Assembly: GCA_018714895.1 (NCBI GenBank)
Contig: DVMQ01000012.1
Location: 1-49,496, forward strand
Direction of reading: 5' to 3'
From: Coprovicinus avistercoris
GTDB lineage: Bacteria > Actinomycetota > Coriobacteriia > Coriobacteriales > Atopobiaceae
DNA length: 49,496 bases
This document shows, piece after piece, positions 42,971-49,496 of the stretch (the first letter of the stretch is position 1; every line of letters begins with the position of its first letter). The notes beneath the pieces were generated by a model. That model was not told the DNA's origin, searched no databases, and saw nothing but the letters and a program-made list of their open reading frames with translations. The position numbers and the translations under genes were made by a program.

Positions 42971-44218
42971 CTATCCTGTTTCTGTGGCAAGCGGAAAGAC
43001 TCTTACCACAACACTTGCAGGCAATCCTGTTTTTTCGTCTTTGACCGTTGAAAAGGTTACGAAGCGTGAGCATTCCCCATCGGATGCTGGGTATTCTCCG
43101 TAATCCAATGCACGGTCGTTGGCAGTGAGAACCGAATAGGTTTGATCTTCGGTATTAACAGCAAAATAGGAAGCATTGCTCTTTATGAGATACAACCCCG
43201 AAGAAGTGCCCGCAACCTGTGCCGACGGCTCGCGTGCCAAAGATATAAACGGTCCTTGACCTGCACCTATATAGGTTCCCATGTTGCCCAGCAAGCCACC
43301 AGAACCGTAGTTTGCTTCAATAGAGAAGACAAACGAATCGCCAATTCTTGTGGCATAAAACGGGTGAACGCTTGCCGGCAATACGAGCTGATCAACCACT
43401 GAAGATAGATTGTCTGACAAATCGTATGCCGTTATGCCATAGTAGGTTCCTTCATCGGCACGCACACGAGGTGCCAAAGTAACCGTGCTTCCCGAGACAG
43501 AAGGCGCACACCCAAACCTACCAGGTGATTCCACAACAGAAGTTGCATCAGAACCGCCTAATGTCCAGAAATAACAAAACGAATGATCTTGACGTTTTGA
43601 CCCTTTAGCCGAAGGCATGTTAAGCCAAATGACATGATCGGCTGAGCAAGCTATTTGAGGGGGATCGTAATCGGAGTTTCCCTCCGCTAGCTTTGAAGGG
43701 CTGCCTTGAGCAGCACCTTCACTCAGGGCCGTTGCATAGAGCACCCATGAACGCGTGAGCATATCGAGTTCAACCCAAGCGTAAACCGAGTCAGAGCACC
43801 GGGCGTCATACACAACCCAGCCAGAACCCTCGCTAATGCATTCTGGGACCACATCTACCAGTGTTCCCGATTCAATCGAAAGTGCAGATCCCTTGATCAT
43901 TTGGGTAGCAGTGTTGCCTGCAGCCAATACAGGAAGCCAGCTTCCTTCTGCTGCAAACAACACGCTCCCCAATGGAAGCTCCCAGCTTGCTGAAGCAGTG
44001 AGCGCAAGGTCGGCCTCTGAATAGGTATCAAGAATGCTTGTTGCCGACCCATCGTCTACAACCGTTGGGTTGCCCGCCTGCTTCTCGTCTTCCGATGAGC
44101 AGCCAGACACCAGCTGAACCGTTGCGACCGCCACGCCCGTAGCGGCCGCTCCTTTAAGAAGCGTGCGCCGCGAAAACGGCCTGCTCCATGAGCTCTTATG
44201 ACGTTTCGTCTGCATCAT
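42971..44218 (-). CDS. Tat-exported lipoprotein with predicted beta-propeller repeats
   Basis: A 415-residue protein. A twin-arginine signal (SRRTLLKG at 16-23), a hydrophobic core and a lipobox ending at Cys40 (LVSGC) show export by Tat and lipid anchoring. The mature part is rich in Ser, Tyr and Trp with recurring strand-turn blocks (WVVYDARC, YGITAYDLSD, GSWLPVL) that suggest a beta-propeller, but no family was recognised. Its ATG overlaps the stop of the TSCPD gene (ATGA). Tat export may mean that it folds or binds a cofactor before export. Confidence 0.75.
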   Translation of the reverse strand: MMQTKRHKSSWSRPFSRRTLLKGAAATGVAVATVQLVSGCSSEDEKQAGNPTVVDDGSATSILDTYSEADLALTASASWELPLGSVLFAAEGSWLPVLAAGNTATQMIKGSALSIESGTLVDVVPECISEGSGWVVYDARCSDSVYAWVELDMLTRSWVLYATALSEGAAQGSPSKLAEGNSDYDPPQIACSADHVIWLNMPSAKGSKRQDHSFCYFWTLGGSDATSVVESPGRFGCAPSVSGSTVTLAPRVRADEGTYYGITAYDLSDNLSSVVDQLVLPASVHPFYATRIGDSFVFSIEANYGSGGLLGNMGTYIGAGQGPFISLAREPSAQVAGTSSGLYLIKSNASYFAVNTEDQTYSVLTANDRALDYGEYPASDGECSRFVTFSTVKDEKTGLPASVVVRVFPLATETG

Positions 44219-44478
44219 TGTTTATGAAACGACACCGCACGTAAAGCATGCGTCAGTTGGTCGGCACAAGACGTGGAGCGAGCTCCGCACGTGTTACCTT
44301 CCAGAATTTCGCAAACACTATCAACAGACATACCGCGAACCAGCTTGCTAATTGCCTTCAGGTTGCCATTACATCCACCAACAAAAGAGATCGACTCGAT
44401 GGTTTTTCCATCGTCGGTAAGCTCTACATGGATGTTGCGAGCACATACGCCACGCGGCTTATAGTCATAAGAAATCAT
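44215..44478 (-). CDS. TSCPD-domain protein
   Basis: An 87-residue protein, starting MISYDYKPRGVCA, with CNGNLKAISKLVRGM and TCGARSTSCADQL. It belongs to the short stand-alone TSCPD family (a domain also found at the C-terminus of adenosylcobalamin-dependent ribonucleotide reductases). The four conserved cysteines suggest metal binding. Function is unknown. GGAG lies 10 bases before ATG 44478. It starts 18 bases after purB and overlaps the lipoprotein, so all three are probably co-transcribed. Confidence 0.85.
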   Translation of the reverse strand: MISYDYKPRGVCARNIHVELTDDGKTIESISFVGGCNGNLKAISKLVRGMSVDSVCEILEGNTCGARSTSCADQLTHALRAVSFHKQ

Positions 44479-44496
44479 ATAGTACAAGCTCCTCAA

Positions 44497-45843
44497 TCAG
44501 TCGAAGCTGAGGGTGCCTAAGCGCTCAAATACAACGTCAACACGTGTAAGGAAGCTCCACGGATCAAAAATACGATCGAGCTCTTCGCTACTTACCGTAC
44601 AACGCGGATCCGCCTCGAGTTTCTCACGGAAGGTTGTTCCACCTGTGCACTGCTGCACCTCTCGCCATGTTGCCATAGCGTTTTCCTGAACAATTTTGTA
44701 GGCCTCTTCACGTGTTATACCCGTCTCGACAAGAGCCAATAGCACTTTCGAAGAGAAAATAAGTCCACGGGTCTTGTTGAGGTTTGCCTTCATTTGCTCG
44801 GGATAGAGGATAAGGCCGTCAACAATGCGGATCAGGCACTGATACATATGGTCAAGTGCAATAAAGCTATCTGCCTGAGCAACACGCTCTGCAGAGCTGT
44901 GGGAAATGTCACGCTCGTGCCAAAGTGCAACGTTATCAAAGGCAACCTGTGCATTTGCCTTGACTACGCGGCTCAGTCCACAGACCTTCTCAACCGTAAT
45001 AGGATTGCGCTTGTGAGGCATAGCGGAAGAGCCCTTCTGTCCCTTCTTAAATGGCTCTTCTGCCTCAAGCGTATCGGTCTTTTGCAGATTGCGAATTTCA
45101 GTTGCAATGCGCTCACAGGTAGCTGCGCAGGTAGCAAGCACACCCGCAAGATAAGCATGGTGATCACGGCTAATAACCTGTGTTGAGAGCGGATCGTGAG
45201 CAAGACCAAGGTGCTCACATACGTATTCCTCTACAAAAGGATCGATGGAGGAGTAGGTGCCAACAGCACCAGAAATGGCGCCAAAGGCCACGTTTTTACG
45301 AGCGTCAATAAGGCGATCAAGATCGCGACGCAATTCCCAAGCCCAGCTACCAAACTTCATGCCAAAAGTCATGGGCTCAGCATGGATGCCATGGGTGCGC
45401 CCAACACAAAGTGTATCGCGCTCTTCAAAGGCGCGGCGAAGACAAATCTCGCCGAGACGACGGCAGTCCTCAATAAGAAGATCGGTTGCCTGAACCAGCT
45501 GATAGCACAGAGCCGTGTCGCCCAGATCGGAACTCGTCATGCCAAAGTGAACCCAGCGGCTGGGTTTCGGCTCTCCCTCGGGCACTTCACGGTCGATGTA
45601 TTCGCCCATGTTGGTGAGAAATGCAATAACGTCATGATTGGTTACTGCCTCAATAGCGTCTACCTCGTCCTTATTAAAATCCGCATGCTCGCGAATCCAC
45701 GCTGCCTCTTCGCGCGTGATGCCAATCTTTCCCATCTCAGCGTGTGCCTCGCAGGCAAGCACCTCAATCTCTTGCCAGATGGCATACTTATTCTCCAGCG
45801 AGAAGATGTGGCCCATTTCCGGACGGGTATAGCGGTCAATCAT
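44497..45843 (-). CDS. purB: Adenylosuccinate lyase
   Basis: Cleaves SAICAR and adenylosuccinate in purine synthesis. The 448-residue protein has the fumarase-superfamily signature SSAMPHKRNPI and HFGMTSSDLGDTA near the N-terminal third, with GRTHGIHAEPMTFG as the second conserved block. AAGGAG is six bases before ATG 45843; a 15-codon in-frame extension precedes that site. It is followed closely by the TSCPD gene. Confidence 0.97.
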   Translation of the reverse strand: MIDRYTRPEMGHIFSLENKYAIWQEIEVLACEAHAEMGKIGITREEAAWIREHADFNKDEVDAIEAVTNHDVIAFLTNMGEYIDREVPEGEPKPSRWVHFGMTSSDLGDTALCYQLVQATDLLIEDCRRLGEICLRRAFEERDTLCVGRTHGIHAEPMTFGMKFGSWAWELRRDLDRLIDARKNVAFGAISGAVGTYSSIDPFVEEYVCEHLGLAHDPLSTQVISRDHHAYLAGVLATCAATCERIATEIRNLQKTDTLEAEEPFKKGQKGSSAMPHKRNPITVEKVCGLSRVVKANAQVAFDNVALWHERDISHSSAERVAQADSFIALDHMYQCLIRIVDGLILYPEQMKANLNKTRGLIFSSKVLLALVETGITREEAYKIVQENAMATWREVQQCTGGTTFREKLEADPRCTVSSEELDRIFDPWSFLTRVDVVFERLGTLSFD

Positions 45844-45941
45844 GAAGTCTCCTTCGTAGGAACAAGCAGGATAAAGCCGATACAACACAATACCGATAAT
45901 GAACAGCAGTACAAACTCTGTTCATGTACACCATGTAAAGA

Positions 45942-46070
45942 CTACCGACGGCGCTTACGAAGCACAATAGCCGCGATAATAACAACAACTGCGATAATTA
46001 AGAGCACCACCGGAGCAACAGTATTCGTAGGGTCAAATGTCCGAGGCAGTTGCTGAGATATATCAATCAT
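45942..46070 (-). CDS. 42-residue membrane microprotein with LPxT-like motif
   Basis: A short frame MIDISQQLPRTFDPTN, then a hydrophobic helix (about 19-36) and the basic end RKRRR. The order LPxT, helix, positive tail copies a sortase cell-wall sorting signal, though glycine is replaced by Phe and there is no signal peptide or mature domain. GAGG lies in the purine-rich stretch before ATG. It sits 48 bases after argH and about 100 before purB. It could be a genuine small membrane protein, or the last remnant of a surface protein. Confidence 0.55.
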   Translation of the reverse strand: MIDISQQLPRTFDPTNTVAPVVLLIIAVVVIIAAIVLRKRRR

Positions 46071-46118
46071 TTTGCCTTTTCCTCTTTTTCAAAGACATCT
46101 GCTACTGAGACAGGCTGC

Positions 46119-47525
46119 TTATTCGTCTGATTCTTGAGCAATCTCTTTCTTATCCGTGGCTAATACCGCGCGCGCTTCTGCAAGTTGTTCAACCACAGCA
46201 TCATGACCAGTGCCACCATAAGTAACACGGGCATTTGCAATGCCTGCAGGATCAAGATCTTTCACAATGTCTGCCTCAAACAGAGGACTTGCAGCCTGGA
46301 ATTCCTCCAGCGTGAGATCCTCTAAGCCCTTATCGTGCTTCTCGCAATACAACACCAGCTCTCCTACCACGCGGTGAGCGTCGCGGAAGGGCATTCCTTT
46401 TTTAGCGAGATAGTCGGCCACATCGGTAGCTGCAGTAAACCCAGTTTTTGCCTGCGCGAGCATAACGTCTGAATGTACTGTCATCGTTTCTATCATGCCA
46501 GCAGCTATCTCCATGCAATCTGAGAGCGTATGCGCTGCATCCAAGGGTCCTTCTTTGCACTCCTGCAGGTCTTTGTTATAGGCAAGCGGAAGCGACTTCA
46601 TCGTGGTGAGAAGTGCCATAAGGTCGCCATACACACGACCAGTCTTGCCGCGAGTAAGCTCAGCAAAGTCAGGATTTTTCTTCTGCGGCATAATGGAAGA
46701 GCCTGTGGCATAGCTATCCGAAAGCGTGATAAATCCGAACTCGGTTGTGCTCCAAAGGACAATCTCCTCGCACAGACGCGACAGATGCATCATGCTCACC
46801 GAGCAGGCATATTCCAGATCAAGTAGATAATCCCTGTCAGACACAGCGTCCATTGAATTGGGAATGGTGCGGGAGAATCCCAAAAGCTTGCTTGTACGCT
46901 TGCGATCGAGCGGATAGGTGGTGCCCGCCAGTGCCGCCGCCCCAAGCGGGTTTGCATCCGCCGAAGTTTGAGCAGCTACAAGGCGCGTAAAGTCCCGTGA
47001 GAACATCCAAAAATATGCCAGCAAATGATGGCCTAGCAACACTGGCTGCGCGTGCTGGAGATGTGTATAGCCAGGCATGACAACATCAAGGTTCTTCTCA
47101 GCAGCATCGAGAAGAACACGGCGAAGTGCGATATTTCCCTGGATGAGGTGGTTGCAGAGATCTTTTGCAAGCAGACGTAAATCGCACGCAACCTGGTCGT
47201 TGCGCGAACGCCCGGTGTGTAGACGCGCTCCCGGCGTTCCAATTTCGCGCGTAAGCTCCCCTTCTACTGCCATGTGAACATCTTCATCGTTCACATCCCA
47301 TATAAAGGAGCCATCTTCAATGCGCTGAGCGATGCGCTGAAGCCCTTCATCAATTGCAGCCTGATCTTCTCCAGAAATTATCCCCTGCTCTGCAAGCATG
47401 CGTGCATGAGCACGACTACCAGCAATATCTTGCGACGCCATGGCCTTATCTACCTCGAGTGAGGCTCCAAATTCCTGCGTAAACGCATCGACACCCTTTT
47501 CAAATCTGCCGCCCCACAATGCCAT
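46119..47525 (-). CDS. argH: Argininosuccinate lyase
   Basis: Last step of arginine synthesis: argininosuccinate to arginine and fumarate. The 468-residue protein has WGGRFEKG at the start, THLQHAQPV and the superfamily signature GSSIMPQKKNPD. AAAGGG is six bases before ATG 47525. It follows argG by 162 bases on the same strand, so the two may share the attenuated transcript that begins upstream of argG. Confidence 0.97.
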   Translation of the reverse strand: MALWGGRFEKGVDAFTQEFGASLEVDKAMASQDIAGSRAHARMLAEQGIISGEDQAAIDEGLQRIAQRIEDGSFIWDVNDEDVHMAVEGELTREIGTPGARLHTGRSRNDQVACDLRLLAKDLCNHLIQGNIALRRVLLDAAEKNLDVVMPGYTHLQHAQPVLLGHHLLAYFWMFSRDFTRLVAAQTSADANPLGAAALAGTTYPLDRKRTSKLLGFSRTIPNSMDAVSDRDYLLDLEYACSVSMMHLSRLCEEIVLWSTTEFGFITLSDSYATGSSIMPQKKNPDFAELTRGKTGRVYGDLMALLTTMKSLPLAYNKDLQECKEGPLDAAHTLSDCMEIAAGMIETMTVHSDVMLAQAKTGFTAATDVADYLAKKGMPFRDAHRVVGELVLYCEKHDKGLEDLTLEEFQAASPLFEADIVKDLDPAGIANARVTYGGTGHDAVVEQLAEARAVLATDKKEIAQESDE

Positions 47526-47687
47526 GATGCACCCTTTCGTCGTAAATCTGGTACCTTTCAAGCTTAATCGAGAAACGCTCCCACACTGCGCACAATAAGA
47601 AGTGCATACAGCATGAGAGCGTCATATTGGTCGCTGCTCTACGCAACTTTATAGATGTGTCGTTTCACGGAACGAACGTTCAGAGCT

Positions 47688-48947
47688 CTAGAGTGCCGAC
47701 TGCATACCGCTGCCAGGACCCTGTACACGTGACCATGTCCTTGACTGCAGGCCATGAAGCTCAATGAAGCCCTTTGAAGCGGTGTGATCAAAGGTGTCGC
47801 CCTCGTCATACGTTGCCAGACCGTAATCATACAGGCTGTAAGGCGAACGCATGCCATCAACAAACAGACCGCCCTTGCAGAGCTTAAGACGCACTTCACC
47901 GGTGACATACTTCTGTGTGTAGGCGTTGTAGGCATCAATGGCCATACGATTCTGCGAGAACCAAAGGCCGTTATACACAGCGTGCGCCCAGTCAACATCA
48001 AGCTTTGCCTTCTCGCGCAAGCACTCTGCATCCAAGCAAAGGCTTTCAAGCGTTTGGTGTGCCTGAATAAGCAGCAGCGATGCGGGGCACTCATAGCACT
48101 CACGGCTCTTAATACCAACAACACGATCTTCGATTACATCGATGCGGCCAAAGCCGTTTCTTCCTGCAATCTCGTTTGCCTTGATAATAACGTCGAGAAG
48201 TGACATCTTCTCGCCGTTGATCGAAGTCGGGATGCCGCCCTCAAAACCAATGACAACAGTTTCAGGCTCATTTGGGCAATCCTCGGGATTAGCCGTCATA
48301 GTCCAAATGTCTGAAGGTGGTGTGTTCCATGTGTCCTCAAGCACGCCGCACTCAATAGCGCGTCCCCAAAGATTGTCGTCAATGGAGTAAGGACGCTTGC
48401 GCGTTGTGGGAACTGGCACGCCATGAGCCTCTGCCCATTCCATCTCTTCTTCACGTGTGGTGAGATTCCACTCACGCACCGGTGCAAGAATAGTAAGTGA
48501 AGGATCGAGACCGTGGATGCAGGTGTCAAAACGCACCTGATCGTTGCCTTTGCCTGTGCACCCATGCGCAACATATTTCGCACCGTACTGATGTGCCAAG
48601 TCAACAATATGCTTTGCAATGAGGGGACGAGAAAGTGCAGAAAGCAGCGGGTAGGTACCTTCATACTTGCCATTAGCCCAAATAGCTTTTGAAAGGATGA
48701 CGTCGGCATACTCCTCACGCATATCAATTGCTTCGGAGACAATAGCGCCGAGGTCAAGCGCCTTCTGCTTCGTTGCAGCAAGGTCTTTCTCATCCTGTCC
48801 GACGTTGCCGCAAATAGCAATGACGTCAAGATTCATCTCAACCTGAAGCCACTTAACAATTACCGAGGTATCAAGGCCACCTGAGTATGCAAGCACGACC
48901 TTTTCTTTAGGAGTATCTGTCTGAGGGGTTTGTCCTGTAGCGGTCAT
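47688..48947 (-). CDS. argG: Argininosuccinate synthase
   Basis: Joins citrulline and aspartate with ATP. The 419-residue protein starts its ATP pyrophosphatase domain with VLAYSGGLDTSV (P-loop) and carries HGCTGKGNDQVRF and RPYSIDDNLWGR. Full length. GGGAG lies six bases before ATG. About 230 bases separate it from an upstream arginine-rich leader peptide, with a strong terminator in between, so expression is probably attenuated when charged arginyl-tRNA is plentiful. Confidence 0.97.
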   Translation of the reverse strand: MTATGQTPQTDTPKEKVVLAYSGGLDTSVIVKWLQVEMNLDVIAICGNVGQDEKDLAATKQKALDLGAIVSEAIDMREEYADVILSKAIWANGKYEGTYPLLSALSRPLIAKHIVDLAHQYGAKYVAHGCTGKGNDQVRFDTCIHGLDPSLTILAPVREWNLTTREEEMEWAEAHGVPVPTTRKRPYSIDDNLWGRAIECGVLEDTWNTPPSDIWTMTANPEDCPNEPETVVIGFEGGIPTSINGEKMSLLDVIIKANEIAGRNGFGRIDVIEDRVVGIKSRECYECPASLLLIQAHQTLESLCLDAECLREKAKLDVDWAHAVYNGLWFSQNRMAIDAYNAYTQKYVTGEVRLKLCKGGLFVDGMRSPYSLYDYGLATYDEGDTFDHTASKGFIELHGLQSRTWSRVQGPGSGMQSAL

Positions 48948-49095
48948 GAAAATCTCCCTATTCTCTCCGCCGTTATTCCTGCTTTTGGAAATTGTTTGCT
49001 CATTGTTGGATTTGAGAAATGAAGCGCTTTGCGATGGGCTTTATCAACGAATACGAAATCCCATACGAGCGCTCTAGAGGCGCAGCGTTCGCCAG

Positions 49096-49122
49096 AAAAA
49101 AGCACCCGGCGTGCCAGGTGCT
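49096..49122 (-). terminator. argG: Attenuator terminator in the argG leader
   Basis: AGCACC (49122-49117 on the minus strand) pairs with GGTGCT (49106-49101), with an inner GGC/GCC continuation, followed by a run of six Ts. It lies between the leader peptide and argG, 148 bases before the argG start. Part of its left arm (CCTGGC) is complementary to GCCAGG within the leader's arginine codon region. Confidence 0.82.
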
Positions 49123-49180
49123 GTTCACATTTGTAAGCAGTATGCTTAAGGACTGAGAACTACGCGCGCTGGCTTCGCTG

Positions 49181-49237
49181 CTAGATTCGTCGAGCCTGGC
49201 GTCGGAGGTCCATCATCTGAGTGAGCATGTTCTGCAT
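49181..49237 (-). CDS. Arginine leader peptide of argG (18 residues)
   Basis: A short frame encoding MQNMLTQMMDLRRQARRI, four arginines in six codons (CGA, CGC, CGA, CGA), preceded by GAGGAGG at the ideal distance. Three of the four arginine codons are CGA, which the tRNA-Arg(ACG) at 22352 reads poorly through inosine, so ribosomes would pause strongly when arginyl-tRNA is short. With the terminator downstream this is the layout of ribosome-mediated attenuation. Confidence 0.75.
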   Translation of the reverse strand: MQNMLTQMMDLRRQARRI

Positions 49238-49316
49238 TGTGGGCCTCCTCTCAAAGTCGAATGAATAATCGAAGTGATCTGCAGTTCTCTTCTGATGGAT
49301 GAGACTTTACAAGAGA

Positions 49317-49496
49317 TCAGCATTTCAGAACTACCGAAATAGAGAAATACGGCAATTTTTTAATAAAAAACATTACAACCACTGCGAGTATAGCTCCAAG
49401 TTGAATAACAACAAAAAACATTTCTTTAAATGCTTCGCTCATATTAAGTGTGATAAATTCGTCCACAAGAATCATATGTCCTGTGCTGCTGATAGG
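49317..49496 (-). pseudogene. uppP: Truncated undecaprenyl-diphosphatase (uppP) fragment, 5' end beyond right edge
   Basis: The minus-strand frame entering from the right edge reads PISSTGHMILVDEF and then FFVVIQLGAILAVVV, the two best conserved N-terminal blocks of UppP (BacA), which recycles undecaprenyl pyrophosphate for the cell wall. The frame then ends at TGA 49319-49317 after only about 60 of the usual 260-280 residues seen here. The remaining 200 residues of the family are absent: the argG leader starts about 80 bases further. G+C of this stretch is 34% by hand count, well below its neighbours. It looks like a decayed or imported copy. Confidence 0.7.

Noticed and set aside
47670..47681. 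A second GAACN4GTTC (LexA-like) match
   Set aside because: Lies in the argG-argH gap with no promoter beside it, matches the full consensus less well, and about one core match is expected by chance in a window this size.
1..49496. CRISPR arrays, insertion sequences, rRNA genes, phage attachment sites
   Set aside because: No regularly spaced repeats, transposase motifs, terminal inverted repeats or rRNA sequence were seen.

Overview
The window reads as a piece of an actinobacterial chromosome, most likely a host-associated member of the class Coriobacteriia. The reasons are the mycobacterial-type FhaA-FhaB-PstP-RodA-PbpA-PknB cell-wall signalling cluster, moderate G+C (about half by eye), strong AGGAGG-like ribosome sites with many GTG starts, encoded CCA tails on all four tRNAs, and a clostridial-style short cobalamin methionine synthase with a separate reactivation protein. 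An Eggerthellaceae (Cryptobacterium/Slackia-like) source is a guess from base composition and arginine genes, not something the sequence proves. Many genes have an in-frame codon upstream of the likely start. Where a Shine-Dalgarno lies inside that extension, I moved the start to the codon it serves.

Layout, left to right. 1-4.2 kb: the N-terminal part of a membrane-anchored CapA-type metallophosphatase running off the left edge, ribokinase, an HD-domain protein, a CmpB-family membrane protein and a membrane-bound XRE regulator. 4.5-10.5 kb (minus): glucose-6-phosphate isomerase and a tightly overlapping metF / reactivation protein / metH methionine module. 10.6-17.1 kb: an unknown gene, thioredoxin, then a minus-strand run of queT, glycosyltransferase, LytS-type kinase, LytTR regulator and phosphoesterase, preceded by a divergent aminotransferase-IV (PabC-like) gene. 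17.2-25.8 kb: purH, an acetyltransferase, carbamate kinase, glutamyl-Q tRNA(Asp) synthetase, tRNA-Ser and tRNA-Arg, an unknown gene with a LexA-like site, an M19 dipeptidase, serS and a small membrane protein.

26.0-35.4 kb (plus): the growth and division signalling operon. It encodes a kinase with a polytopic membrane half, FhaA, FhaB, the PP2C phosphatase, a single polypeptide joining a RodA/FtsW glycosyltransferase to a class B penicillin-binding protein, and a PASTA kinase with a Ser-Asp tail. 35.5-38.7 kb: a compact locus of Rrf2 regulator, class M sirtuin (SirTM), YwnB-like NAD(P)-binding protein and zinc macrodomain. Four copies of one 23-bp inverted repeat lie in front of its two transcription units, three of them about five helical turns apart. 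This is the best candidate for an undescribed system: ADP-ribosylation writer and eraser under one apparently redox-linked regulator, without the GcvH-L/LplA2 partners of known SirTM operons.

38.8-49.5 kb (minus): tRNA-Arg, a membrane protein, purC, an OmpR/EnvZ-type two-component pair, a Tat lipoprotein, a TSCPD protein, purB, a 42-residue membrane microprotein, argH and argG. Upstream of argG lie an 18-codon leader peptide with four arginine codons and a strong intrinsic terminator, which together look like an arginine attenuator. At the right edge is an A+T-rich fragment of undecaprenyl-diphosphatase (uppP) cut short by a stop.
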